A DNA stretch of 55,582 nucleotides from Candidatus Gastranaerophilales bacterium (GCA_947630045.1 CANRGC010000012.1:1-55582); one strand, 5' to 3'; shown: positions 8,527-17,055, counted from the stretch's first letter. Notes: generated by a model not told the origin, from the letters alone. Made by a program: numbers and translations.

Positions 8527-9399
8527 CTAGATGTCGAGTTTTAAATATTCTATCTGGTTTTGATAAGCAAGTTTTTTTGCAATATCGGCGGTTATAAACC
8601 CTTTTGCAATTAAATTTTCGACTATTTCGGGCAAAAGCTTACATGACCCGCCCAACGTTCCTTTTTCATCAAGCCCGTTATTAAAAACTTTTTTGCCGCA
8701 AAATTCCACAAAATCAAGCCCGCTTTTTGCAACGGGAAGTGCGTCTGAAATTAAGAGAATTTTGTCCAACGGTCTAATTTTAAAAGTTAATTTTAAGATA
8801 TCTTCCGTTACATGAACCGTATCGGCGATTAATTCGGTATAAACATTTTTATCGTTAAGCGCAGATGAAGCAAGAGTTTTATGTTTGTGGGTTAACTGTT
8901 CCATGGCGTTAAAAAGGTGACAAATTCCGTCAGCCCCTTCGGTGGAATTTGTCATTGTGTGACCGAAATGCACCTTAATTTCTCTTGCTTTCAGATAATT
9001 TATAAGTTCTTTTGAATTTCCTGTTTCAGGCGCAATTACAACGATTTTTACAATATCTTCATGGTCTTTTGCTATTTTTTTAAAGTTTTCAACGGAAGGG
9101 CTCATAAAAACTTTCGGGTTTTGAACTCCTGATTTTTCTTTGCTTAAAAATGTGCCTTCCAAATTTGCGCCGATTATTAAAGCCTCATTTTCTTTTTGTT
9201 TTGATTTTGCCTCTTTAATGACTTCAAGTCTTTCATAAAGATATTCGGGGGTGTTTCCCGTTAATGTCGGGCAAAAAGCCCTTATGCCGTTTTTATTGGC
9301 AAGTTCGGCAAATTCATTTATTTCTTTCGGGCTTGCAAAATCAAAGTTTATTCCAAAGCCGCCGTGGATATGTATGTCTATTGTTTCCATAAAAATCAT
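8527..9399 (-). CDS. nagA: N-acetylglucosamine-6-phosphate deacetylase, short form
   Basis: Cytoplasmic amidohydrolase that removes acetate from GlcNAc-6-phosphate, feeding aminosugar recycling. Visible motifs are DIHIHGG at the start, the metal Glu in GANLEG, His in HFGHTMTN and CHLFNAM, and the catalytic Asp in LLISDALP. From the preferred start the protein is 290 aa, whereas NagA is usually near 380. It lacks the amino-terminal beta-sandwich segment and begins directly at the barrel. The ATG at 9399 is chosen because AAAGG lies about 11 bp upstream; ATG at 9390 is also possible, and the longer extension to 9438 has no support. No nagB or other aminosugar gene is adjacent. Confidence 0.85.
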   Translation of the reverse strand: MIFMETIDIHIHGGFGINFDFASPKEINEFAELANKNGIRAFCPTLTGNTPEYLYERLEVIKEAKSKQKENEALIIGANLEGTFLSKEKSGVQNPKVFMSPSVENFKKIAKDHEDIVKIVVIAPETGNSKELINYLKAREIKVHFGHTMTNSTEGADGICHLFNAMEQLTHKHKTLASSALNDKNVYTELIADTVHVTEDILKLTFKIRPLDKILLISDALPVAKSGLDFVEFCGKKVFNNGLDEKGTLGGSCKLLPEIVENLIAKGFITADIAKKLAYQNQIEYLKLDI

Positions 9400-9510
9400 T
9401 ATATATTTTTTGCCTTTTTCTTTCAAATCATTAAGCATGTATCAGGTTAGATTTGAACATAGTTTTAAAACTTTTTGTTAACAATTGTAAAGGCGATTTT
9501 TAATAAATAC

Positions 9511-9538
9511 TAAAGCATTGACTTCATATTGTCGATAA
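9511..9538 (+). promoter_or_regulatory. Sigma-28-type promoter of MGMAASQAR gene 1
   Basis: TAAA (9511-9514), 16-bp spacer, GTCGATAA (9531-9538), 30 bp before the ATG. The -10 matches FliA GCCGATAA at 7/8. The same layout precedes the paralogue at 30484. A competing sigma-70 reading (TTGACT at 9518) lacks a good -10. Confidence 0.6.
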
Positions 9539-9568
9539 ATAAAGTGTCAAAACTATGGAGAAACGATT

Positions 9569-10885
9569 ATGGGTATGGCAGCAAGCCAAGCAAGGTTTTT
9601 AACCTTGACGGCAAGAAAAACAAACGTTGAATGGGAAGGTCAGCAGGTTAACCAGCAGAGAACTGCGTTAGCTAATGAAAGTGCAAACCTGTTTAATCAA
9701 TTGTCTGCACTTGAAGTGCCTACTCCGCCTTCTGTTAAAGACTATACTAAAACAGTTTATAAATTTTCAACTTCCGATTTGGATACTTCTTCTCAAACGG
9801 GAGAAACGGAATATAAAATCGTTGATTTATACTCAACCCCCGCAGGTCGTTACGCAAGAGTTGAACATACAAAATATACTTGGACTTCAGGCATAACATC
9901 TTCTTATGCGGGCGCTGTTTCTAAAGATGAACAGGGTAATTATAGCGTTTCTATTACGGGAACTGGTTTAACCGCTCCTGCAAGAGAATATGTCTTTACT
10001 CCGGACAGCATTCAATTTGAAACCCAACTTGAACCTGATACAAAACTTAAAATCGGCGATGTTGAATTTTCGCTCGACGGTGCGGGAAGAAACATTGTCG
10101 GCGAAAAAGACGGCAAAACATACAGATATGAAGCCGAAGACCTCGGAAACGGAAAATATAGAATTAAAATTCAAACAGACGCTATTAAAGCGGGCGAAAA
10201 AGATTCACAAATTCCTGATACTGATATCCCCGGTGGCGCAAAAGTAACATATGACGAAAAAACAGGCGAATATACGGTTACCTTGAATGGTTCAGAGTCA
10301 ACACAAGACTTAGATTTGAATGTTGCAGGACTTTACACAAACGGTCAAAGTACTCTTTCACCTTCAATTTTTGAAGACGGCTTTTTCAACTCTGGTCAAG
10401 CGGAAGGAACAAAATATAATCAGCCCGTTCTTTCTTATGTTTTAAACGGCGTAACATATTATGTTTCCGCACAAGAACTTGCTAACAATTATTTCAACGC
10501 TTCTTACACAATTTATCAAAAAGCCGAAACCGTAACGGAAGACTTCCCTTGCGAATATTCCACAGCAGCGTCGGGTCGTGTTCAAACAATTACCCTTGTT
10601 GATGGCAGAGGCGAACAACATACATACGATCTTTCCGTTGAAAGCGAAGAAGATGAAGCAAGTTACAAAGAAGCAATGCTTGATTATGAATATAACAAAT
10701 CTTTATACGAACAGGAAGTAACAAGAATAAACGCAAAAACCGAAAAAATTCAGGAAGAAGACAGAACTCTTGAATTGAGGTTGAAACAGCTTGATACTGA
10801 ACAAAGCGCTCTTAAAACAGAAATGGACGCCGTATCTAAAGTTATTGAAGATAACATTGAAGCTACATTTAAGACGTTTGCTTAA
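9569..10885 (+). CDS. MGMAASQAR-family protein 1 (conserved ends, variable middle)
   Basis: Function unknown; 438 aa. Residues 1-70 and the last 80 are nearly the same as in the protein at 29102-30484, while the central 280 or so differ. The amino-terminal block (MGMAASQARFLTLTARK, then GQQVNQQR and LANESANLF) looks helical. The carboxy-terminal block is a long coiled coil with LRLKQLDTEQSALKTEMDAV and ends in TFKTFA. The middle is rich in Thr, Tyr, Gly and Asp, as in beta-rich surface domains. There is no signal peptide. Conserved helical termini around a variable centre is the architecture of flagellar axial proteins, so export by a flagellar-type apparatus is a hypothesis only. It has GGAGA before the ATG, a sigma-28-like promoter and a terminator, so it is probably monocistronic. 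Confidence 0.8.
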   Translation: MGMAASQARFLTLTARKTNVEWEGQQVNQQRTALANESANLFNQLSALEVPTPPSVKDYTKTVYKFSTSDLDTSSQTGETEYKIVDLYSTPAGRYARVEHTKYTWTSGITSSYAGAVSKDEQGNYSVSITGTGLTAPAREYVFTPDSIQFETQLEPDTKLKIGDVEFSLDGAGRNIVGEKDGKTYRYEAEDLGNGKYRIKIQTDAIKAGEKDSQIPDTDIPGGAKVTYDEKTGEYTVTLNGSESTQDLDLNVAGLYTNGQSTLSPSIFEDGFFNSGQAEGTKYNQPVLSYVLNGVTYYVSAQELANNYFNASYTIYQKAETVTEDFPCEYSTAASGRVQTITLVDGRGEQHTYDLSVESEEDEASYKEAMLDYEYNKSLYEQEVTRINAKTEKIQEEDRTLELRLKQLDTEQSALKTEMDAVSKVIEDNIEATFKTFA

Positions 10886-10917
10886 TTTAAATTGTCACCT
10901 TAGTTACGTTAATATAA

Positions 10918-10944
10918 AACCTGAGCTTTTTGCTCAGGTTTTTT
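10918..10944 (+). terminator. Rho-independent terminator after MGMAASQAR gene 1
   Basis: Inverted repeat AACCTGAGC / GCTCAGGTT with a 5-base T loop, followed by TTTT, 33 bp after the stop codon. Confidence 0.9.
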
Positions 10945-11072
10945 GACTTTTTTATAAAAAAAATTAATAAAAAACTGTGTGATTTAATTTGGTTTCTATA
11001 CTTTATACGGTTGATTTAAACAGAACAAAAATAACATAAAATATCAATAAAAGACTTATATTGAGGTAGCTT

Positions 11073-11876
11073 ATGTCTTACAAAAATGACCATGAATTAG
11101 TTATTGCAAATAAATACGGCGCAGCAAGTTCACTTGCAAAAGCGCAGATGTATGAAACATATGACAGATTGCGTGATATTACGGTTTCAGGCTCCACAGC
11201 CACAGGTTCGGGCTTTGGCACCGCAGGAGGCTTTTTGTGGCAGCTTGCAAGCATGTTTTCACCTTCTTCGTTTTCATCTGTTTTTGGCGGCAATTCTTTT
11301 ATGAATATCCCCGGAACCTCATATTGGTCACCTGTTACTGGCGCTACTTCTTCTTTTTACGGTGCAAATAATTCGTTTGGTATTGGAAATCTTGGTTCTT
11401 ATTCCGGCTTTCCCTCGGGCGCAGCTTCCGTCAAATCAGGTTTAACCGGTGCAGCCGCAGGCGTTCCCACGGGCTTTGCAACAAGCGCCTCATCCATTGC
11501 GGGGTTATCATCTGCCGCATACGGGCTTGGGCTTGCAAGCACGGGCTTTAACTTTGGTGAGTCTTTCCTTTTACCTACGGCGGGCTTAATTGCGGGTTTG
11601 GGCGGAATTATGCAGTCCATGGCTCCGTATCTTGGAACTTCGGGGCTTGCTGCCATACTTGCGGGTAATATTTTTGAAGGCACGGGCTCTGCCGCTTTGA
11701 GTGCATATCAAAATTTAACGGGACGTGTCACGACAAATGCTGATGCTATTCTTTCAAATAAAGTAAGAAATATTGAAACTGTGGTTAAAATGCTTGATAC
11801 ACAGGCAGATATCGTAAGACAATCTCTGAAAGACAGTATTGAAAGCGACAACGAAGCTATTTCCGACATTAAATAA
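11073..11876 (+). CDS. Gly/Ser/Ala-rich protein with LDT-type carboxy-terminal coil, function unknown
   Basis: Not recognised. It has 267 aa, ATG start with TTGAGG upstream. The amino-terminus (about 1-38) is helical and polar with YGAASSLAKAQ. Residues about 40-200 are low-complexity, dominated by Gly, Ser, Ala, Thr, Phe and Tyr. They contain hydrophobic stretches such as GLIAGLGGIM and GLAAILAGNIF that could be membrane-inserting or translocator-like. The last 45 residues form a charged helix including ETVVKMLDTQADIV, which lines up with ELRLKQLDTEQSAL in the MGMAASQAR proteins. That similarity and the location between two members suggest it belongs to the same system. No signal peptide and no sigma-28-type site are seen upstream. 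Confidence 0.7.
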   Translation: MSYKNDHELVIANKYGAASSLAKAQMYETYDRLRDITVSGSTATGSGFGTAGGFLWQLASMFSPSSFSSVFGGNSFMNIPGTSYWSPVTGATSSFYGANNSFGIGNLGSYSGFPSGAASVKSGLTGAAAGVPTGFATSASSIAGLSSAAYGLGLASTGFNFGESFLLPTAGLIAGLGGIMQSMAPYLGTSGLAAILAGNIFEGTGSAALSAYQNLTGRVTTNADAILSNKVRNIETVVKMLDTQADIVRQSLKDSIESDNEAISDIK

Positions 11877-11919
11877 CTTTATTCCTTAAGTTAAAAAATG
11901 TAACAAATAGTTTTTTTGC

Positions 11920-11946
11920 TAAAGAGAACTGTTTTTTTTCCGATAT
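11920..11946 (+). promoter_or_regulatory. Possible sigma-28-type promoter of the 12056 operon
   Basis: TAAA (11920-11923), 15-bp spacer, TCCGATAT (11939-11946), so the -10 matches GCCGATAA at 6/8 with exact FliA spacing. The leader would be about 100 bp. The overlapping TATACT could instead be a sigma-70 -10. Confidence 0.4.
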
Positions 11947-12055
11947 ATACTAATGTTAGGAATGTCGTTTTTACATTTCTTAACAATTCAGGCAATTTTT
12001 ACCTTTGAGAAGTTTTATATAATCAGGTTTGCCACCTGAATAAAGGAGTAAACCA

Positions 12056-12325
12056 TTGCAGGACCTTATTTCTGAACATATCAAACGAATGAGAAATTTT
12101 CTCAACTTTACGAAAAATTATTTCATTCGCCATAATCCGATAGAAAGCTTTATCAAAAGCACGGTTGCTTCTCTGAAAGATATGCTTTCTCTCAGAAAAA
12201 AGAAAAGGTTGGTCCAATACCGTTTAAATTACCAACTTGGTAAGCTTAAACAAATGGAAAAACTGATTGCTGCGAACAACGATCACGTTTTCCTGAAGGG
12301 ACGAAAATTTAACGAAACAAGGTAA
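12056..12325 (+). CDS. Small basic helical protein, function unknown
   Basis: 89 aa, not recognised. The TTG start is fixed by a strong AAAGGAG at 12043-12049, seven bases upstream, and no ATG fits better. The protein is Lys/Arg-rich and predicted helical, with no signal peptide and no transmembrane segment. It is followed 4 bp later by the minimal MGxxxxxAR protein, so the two are translated from one message and may act as partners, perhaps a chaperone-like or scaffold role. That role is inference from size and position only. Confidence 0.66.
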   Translation: MQDLISEHIKRMRNFLNFTKNYFIRHNPIESFIKSTVASLKDMLSLRKKKRLVQYRLNYQLGKLKQMEKLIAANNDHVFLKGRKFNETR

Positions 12326-12329
12326 AATT

Positions 12330-12653
12330 ATGGGTCTTCTACTTGCCATTGCCAGAAAAGCTCAACTTAAATCGGAACTGTTTATGTATGAACACAAAAT
12401 GGTTCTCATTTCTCGTGCAAAATCTGATTTGGCGCTCAAAATTTCTGATTATGAAATGATAAGAAGCAACTATGACCCAAATTCGCCTGAGATGAAAACT
12501 TTTAACGAACGTATTGAAAGGCTTAATCAAGTCGATAAAAGGCTTGATGAACAGTATAATAAACTTCAAACTCAAATTCAGCTTTTGGAAGCTGAATATA
12601 ACTCCTGTGAAGAAATGTTTAAGTCTAATTTACAAAGAATGTACGGACATTAA
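12330..12653 (+). CDS. Minimal MGxxxxxAR coiled-coil protein, same family without central insert
   Basis: 107 aa, mostly coiled coil. Without gaps its start matches the two large family members at M1, G2, A8, R9, L13, E21, L34 and A35. Its end, RLDEQYNKLQTQIQLLEAE then MFKSNLQRMYG, lines up with the LELRLKQLDTEQ...TFKTF end of those proteins. It therefore looks like the two conserved termini joined directly with no variable domain. Flagellar-type rod and hook proteins vary in this way, but homology to them is not shown. It sits 4 bp after the TTG-start gene and its end overlaps the convergent GerMN gene by 4 bp. Confidence 0.7.
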   Translation: MGLLLAIARKAQLKSELFMYEHKMVLISRAKSDLALKISDYEMIRSNYDPNSPEMKTFNERIERLNQVDKRLDEQYNKLQTQIQLLEAEYNSCEEMFKSNLQRMYGH

Positions 12654-13216
12654 TGTTTGAGGCTTTCTTCATTTAAGGGCTGTTCTACATAAATGCCTTC
12701 CCCGCCAAGATATTCAACTTTTTTGCCTTCTATATAAAGGTAAACGGGTTTGTTTTGTTTATATCTGTTGACGGTTTTTACAAGTTGTAAAAGCCTTTGT
12801 TGTATTGATTCGGCGCCGCCGCCTTCTTCAAATTCTTTTGAAAGGTTTATCGCAATTGAATTTTTATCTTCTTTGTATGATAAAAGCCTTGTTCCTTTCG
12901 GAATTTCGGTGTAATCGCCCTGAAGTCTTTCCTGACGTTTTGAACCTGAAAGAAGCTCTTTGAGCGCATTTTCAAGGTTGTCTTCCTTCACCCTTCTTTG
13001 TGTGGTGACAAGCTTTCCGTCGGGGTTTACAAGATAAATTGAAGCAACGGTTTCTTTTTCGACTTTTGTCGGTTGTTTAACTTCGGCAGGTTTATTTATT
13101 GATTCTTTGTTAACTTCTAAATTCGGGGAATAGCTTTCTTTTCCAACCAGTGCATAAAAATAATATCCGATACAAATAATAAGCGTTACAATGAGTGTTC
13201 TTATAAAAATGCCCAT
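12650..13216 (-). CDS. GerMN-domain membrane-anchored protein
   Basis: 188 aa with one amino-terminal transmembrane anchor (about residues 5-23), then a polar linker rich in Lys, Pro and Val, then a GerMN (sporulation/spore germination) domain from about 55 to 175. Recognisable elements are VYLVNPDGKLV-like ASIYLVNPDGKLV, NALKELLSG, IPKGTRLLS and IAINLSKEF. Such domains are common in non-sporulating bacteria as periplasmic or envelope proteins with unclear function. Here no sporulation genes are present. It begins directly after the truB stop and is the last gene of the long minus-strand run. Confidence 0.82.
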   Translation of the reverse strand: MGIFIRTLIVTLIICIGYYFYALVGKESYSPNLEVNKESINKPAEVKQPTKVEKETVASIYLVNPDGKLVTTQRRVKEDNLENALKELLSGSKRQERLQGDYTEIPKGTRLLSYKEDKNSIAINLSKEFEEGGGAESIQQRLLQLVKTVNRYKQNKPVYLYIEGKKVEYLGGEGIYVEQPLNEESLKH

Positions 13217-14089
13217 TTATTCTTCCCCGTCAAATTCAAAATATTTTTTTATTTTTATTATATTATCCTCTAAAACCCCGATTGATACAAGAAAATTTTT
13301 ATAAATAAGTGATATATAACCCTGTTTTAATTCGGTTTTGTTTTTTATCGGGCTTCCGTTTTTTACAAATTTAAATTCTTCGGGCGAAATTTCATATTTC
13401 GGTAAAAAAAGCGCATTTTGAGGCAAAATAGCATGAAGTTTCGGGTTAATTTCATCAATTTTGATTGAATTTCGAATCTCAAAATTTCCGATTTTAGTTC
13501 TTTCAAGTTTGGTCAAATAGGCGTCAGTTCCAAGAGAAACGGCAATGTCAGAGGCAAGAGTTCTTATATATGTCCCTTTTGAACAGCTGACTCTGATTTT
13601 TGCTTTTGAAGCTTCATAAGAAAGAAGCTCAAGCTTGTAGATTTCAACTTCTCTTTTTGGAATTTCTATCTCTTGTTTCGGGTTTTTTCTTGCAATGTCG
13701 CAAAGTTTTTTGCCGTTAACCTTTATTGCGGAATAGATTGGGGGCGTTTGGGTAATTTTTCCTTCAAAATTTTTCATAGCTTGAATTAAGTCTTGTTGTG
13801 TGAAATTTACGGGCGTACTTTCCGTAATTTCGCCCTCTAAATCAAGCGTGGTTGATTTATAACCGAATTGAATTTCGGCCGTATATTCTTTATCTGAAGG
13901 CAGATATTCAAGAAGCCTTGCCGCCTTTCCGACAGCCACTTGCATAACCCCTTCCGCCATGGGGTCAAGTGTTCCCGAGTGACCTATTTGTTTGATGTTT
14001 AAAAGCTTTCTAAGCTTATAAATAACATCAAAAGAGGTTATTCCCTTCGGTTTAAAAACATTTAAAAAATAAAACGGTTTTATACACAT
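13217..14089 (-). CDS. truB: tRNA pseudouridine-55 synthase
   Basis: Converts U55 in the T-loop of tRNAs to pseudouridine. The family signature GHSGTLDPMAEGVM contains the catalytic Asp, and KPKGITSFDV, PPIYSAIKVNGK and SKGTYIRTLA are the other conserved blocks. From the ATG at 14089 the protein is 290 aa, normal for bacterial TruB. A TTG at 14125 would add 12 residues but lies inside rbfA, so the ATG eight bases after the rbfA stop is preferred; neither start has a strong ribosome site. The infB-rbfA-truB order is the classical translation operon. Confidence 0.94.
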   Translation of the reverse strand: MCIKPFYFLNVFKPKGITSFDVIYKLRKLLNIKQIGHSGTLDPMAEGVMQVAVGKAARLLEYLPSDKEYTAEIQFGYKSTTLDLEGEITESTPVNFTQQDLIQAMKNFEGKITQTPPIYSAIKVNGKKLCDIARKNPKQEIEIPKREVEIYKLELLSYEASKAKIRVSCSKGTYIRTLASDIAVSLGTDAYLTKLERTKIGNFEIRNSIKIDEINPKLHAILPQNALFLPKYEISPEEFKFVKNGSPIKNKTELKQGYISLIYKNFLVSIGVLEDNIIKIKKYFEFDGEE

Positions 14090-14096
14090 TTTGAGC

Positions 14097-14447
14097 TTAT
14101 ATTTCGCCCTTAGAAATTTTATCAATCAAATCTGTTATTCTGGCGCCTCTTTCAAGTGATTCGTCAAGAATAAACTTTAATTCGGGCGTAAGTCTTAGCC
14201 TTATTCTTTTTCCGACTTCATATCTTATTTTTGGAGTGTTTTTCTCGATTGCTTCAACAATTTCGTCTTTGTTGTCGTTATTTGATAAAACGCTGTAGAA
14301 AACCTTTGCATAAGAATTGTCATGAGAAACTTCAACGTCCGTAATTGAAACAAGTCCCGTGATTTTAGGGTCTCTTATTTCTTTTAACAGAATGTCCGAA
14401 ATTTCTTTCATAAGGGTTTTTCTGACACGTTCATTTCTTAAGCTCAT
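14097..14447 (-). CDS. rbfA: Ribosome-binding factor A
   Basis: Small KH-fold factor that binds the 30S subunit during late 16S rRNA maturation. The 116-aa length and the sequence RVRKTLMKEISDILLKEIRDPKI near the start, VSITDVEVSHDNSYAKVF, and the end LRLTPELKFILDES are typical of RbfA. It lies 18 bp after infB and just before truB, the conserved order, so co-transcription and coordinated ribosome biogenesis are expected. Confidence 0.95.
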   Translation of the reverse strand: MSLRNERVRKTLMKEISDILLKEIRDPKITGLVSITDVEVSHDNSYAKVFYSVLSNNDNKDEIVEAIEKNTPKIRYEVGKRIRLRLTPELKFILDESLERGARITDLIDKISKGEI

Positions 14448-14465
14448 GGGTAAAATCCTTATAAA

Positions 14466-16985
14466 TTAGTCCAGACTAACTCTTTCAACTTCTTTAGTTG
14501 TTGAAACCTGTATTATATCGCCTTCTTGAATGTCGTTAAACTTAAAGAAAGAAATTCCGCATTCAAAACCTGTTGAAACCTCTTTAACGTCGTCTTTAAA
14601 GCGTTTCAATTGGTCAATTTCGCCTTCAAAAATTTCTTTGCCGTCCCTGATTACAACAGCATGCTTTGAGCGGACAATTTTTCCTTCAGTAACGTAACAG
14701 CCGGCAATTCTGGTTGTTTTGCCAATTGTAAAGACTTGTCTGACTTCGGCTTTACCGAGTTCAACTTCTTCAATCACGGGTGCCAAAAGTGAAAGCATTG
14801 TTTTTTCAACATCTTCAAGAACCTGATAGATTATGTCGTATTTCTTGATTTTTACGCCTTCTTTTTCTGCAATCATAAGGGCGTTAGGGTCTTCTTTAAC
14901 GGTAAAGCCTAGAATAAATGCGTCTGAAGCTGAAGCCAGCATAACGTCCGCCTCTGAAATGTCGCCGACACCGACATGGATAATTTTTGGTATAATTTTC
15001 GACGACTTAACGTTTTGAATTGCCTGTGAAACGGCTTCCGCAGAACCGTTAGTGTTCGCTTTAATAATAAGATTTAAGTTTTTAATCTCGTCATTGTTCA
15101 AGGTTTCTTTTGTAACGTGAGAAACCGCCATAGCTTCAAGACGGGTAATTCTGTCTTTTTGTTTTCTTTCGTTTACAAGCTGTTTCATTTCACGCTCGTT
15201 TTTAACGGCTTCAAGCCTGTCACCCGCTTGAGGAACCTCATTTAGTCCTAAAATTTCAACGGGGGTTGAAGGGCCTGCGGCTTTTATTCTTCTTCCCGAA
15301 TCGTCAATCAAAGCTCTTGCCTTGCCGCCGACACTTCCCACAACAATGGCGTCTCCGACATGTAAAGTTCCGTTTTGAATTAAAATATGCGCAACCGGAC
15401 CTTTTCCCTTGTCGAGATTTGCCTCAATAACAATTCCCATTGCGGGGCAATCTTCAACGGCTTTTAATTCTTGCATATCGGCAACAAGAAGAATATATTC
15501 AAGTAATTCGTCTATTCCTTTTCCTTGAATAGCTGAAACCGGCACAGATATTGTATCGCCACCCCATGTTTCAGGAATAAGTCCGTGTTCGGTTAACTGT
15601 TGAAGAACCTTATCCGGATTAGCGTCAGGCTTGTCAATCTTGTTTACCGCAACAATAATGGGAACGCCCGCCGATTTTGCGTGATTTATGGCTTCAATTG
15701 TTTGCGGCATAACGCCGTCATCGGCAGCAACAACCAGAATTGCAATATCAGTTGATTGTGCGCCTCTTGCCCTCATTTGAGTAAAAGCTTCGTGACCCGG
15801 AGTGTCGATAAAGACAATTTTTCTGTCTTTTAGCCAAACGGTATAAGCACCAATGCTCTGTGTAATTCCGCCCACTTCGGTTGAAACTATCTTGTGTTTT
15901 GAAGCTCTGATACTGTCTAAAAGCGTAGTCTTACCGTGGTCAACGTGTCCCATAATCGTAACAACCGGAGCACGCTTTACAACCTTGCTTTCGTCGGCAT
16001 TTTCAATTATTTTTGAAAGTTCTTCTTTTTCGATTTCTTCTTCAATAAATGACTCTAAATCTTCTTCAAGAACATTTATTTCAAAGTTTTGAGCAACTTT
16101 TTTTGCCGTATCTACGTCAATCGGCGAGTTTACGGTTACTAAAATTCCTTGCATCATAAGGAATTTTATAATATCCGCCGGCGATTTTCTTATTTTTTCG
16201 GAAAGTTCGTTAATTGTCATTGGCCTGTTTATGACAACTTCAGTGACATCTTCAAGCTGAGCGGTAGCCTGAGTGTGTTTCTTATGCTTTTGCTGAACCG
16301 CTTTTTCAAGACTTATTCTTTCCTGTTCTTCTTCTTTGTTTTTATAATTTTTTTCTTTTTTCTTTTTCTTGCCGCCTCTAAAGCCTTGATTTTGGTAAAT
16401 ATCTTGTGAAATTATATGTCTTACGACAGGCGGTTTTTTACTTTCATCCTGAGCTTCTTTCGGTTTTTTTTCAGCTTTCTTTTCGGAAGTTTTTTCTTCC
16501 TTCTTTTCGATATTTTTGTTTGCAAAATTCTTTTTTGTCATTGAAGGAATATCGGGAGTTTTTTGATATTCAACTTCTTTTTTGGTTTCTTTTTGGGTTT
16601 TTTTGTCTTCTTTTACAGTCTTTGCAGTGCTTACGGGGGCGGGACGAACAATTTCCAGCCTTGATTTCATTTTGGGCTGTTCTAAGATTTTTGGTTTTTG
16701 TTGTTCGGTTTGTGCGGGCTCAACTTGCTGCGGGGTTTCTTCTTTTGCTTTTTCTTTAACCTCGCTTGCTTCTTTCGGTTTGTCTTTTGCTTTTTTAACA
16801 ATAAAAGCCTTTGGCTTAGCCTTTTTCTCGCCGCCTTGTTCCATGTGTTTTTTAATCTTTAAAGCGGCATCGGGCGTAACTGTGGAACTGTGAGATTTAA
16901 ATGTAATTCCAAGTTCGCTTTCAGCCTTTGCCATAAGCTCTTTTGCGCTAAGTTTAAGTTCTTCTGCAAGTTCGTGTACTCTCAT
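14466..16985 (-). CDS. infB: Translation initiation factor IF-2
   Basis: GTPase that brings fMet-tRNA to the 30S P-site and promotes subunit joining. It has 839 aa. Residues 1-50 form an IF2_N-like domain, followed by a long Lys/Glu/Pro-rich linker (about 55-240) and a second IF2_N domain (about 255-305). The G domain has GHVDHGKT (346-353), DTPGHEAF and NKID. The carboxy-terminal part ends with the fMet-tRNA-binding C2 domain. The Lys-rich linker produces phenylalanine-rich open frames on the opposite strand that are not genes. Unusually, nusA and rimP are not upstream; the preceding gene is MgtC-like, 70 bp away. Confidence 0.97.
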   Translation of the reverse strand: MRVHELAEELKLSAKELMAKAESELGITFKSHSSTVTPDAALKIKKHMEQGGEKKAKPKAFIVKKAKDKPKEASEVKEKAKEETPQQVEPAQTEQQKPKILEQPKMKSRLEIVRPAPVSTAKTVKEDKKTQKETKKEVEYQKTPDIPSMTKKNFANKNIEKKEEKTSEKKAEKKPKEAQDESKKPPVVRHIISQDIYQNQGFRGGKKKKKEKNYKNKEEEQERISLEKAVQQKHKKHTQATAQLEDVTEVVINRPMTINELSEKIRKSPADIIKFLMMQGILVTVNSPIDVDTAKKVAQNFEINVLEEDLESFIEEEIEKEELSKIIENADESKVVKRAPVVTIMGHVDHGKTTLLDSIRASKHKIVSTEVGGITQSIGAYTVWLKDRKIVFIDTPGHEAFTQMRARGAQSTDIAILVVAADDGVMPQTIEAINHAKSAGVPIIVAVNKIDKPDANPDKVLQQLTEHGLIPETWGGDTISVPVSAIQGKGIDELLEYILLVADMQELKAVEDCPAMGIVIEANLDKGKGPVAHILIQNGTLHVGDAIVVGSVGGKARALIDDSGRRIKAAGPSTPVEILGLNEVPQAGDRLEAVKNEREMKQLVNERKQKDRITRLEAMAVSHVTKETLNNDEIKNLNLIIKANTNGSAEAVSQAIQNVKSSKIIPKIIHVGVGDISEADVMLASASDAFILGFTVKEDPNALMIAEKEGVKIKKYDIIYQVLEDVEKTMLSLLAPVIEEVELGKAEVRQVFTIGKTTRIAGCYVTEGKIVRSKHAVVIRDGKEIFEGEIDQLKRFKDDVKEVSTGFECGISFFKFNDIQEGDIIQVSTTKEVERVSLD

Positions 16986-17055
16986 TGTGCCCTAAAATTT
17001 ACTCCTTTACAAATAAATTTAACACAAGCATAAATATTAGTACAGTTTTTAAACT

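Noticed and set aside
9518-9546. Sigma-70 promoter (TTGACT) before MGMAASQAR gene 1
   Set aside because: At 17 bp spacing the -10 would be AAAGTG, a poor match, whereas the sigma-28-like reading is repeated at the paralogue.
16149-16893. Three Phe/Leu-rich plus-strand open frames
   Set aside because: They are antisense to the Lys/Glu/Pro-rich linker of infB; Lys codons read backwards give Phe and Leu.
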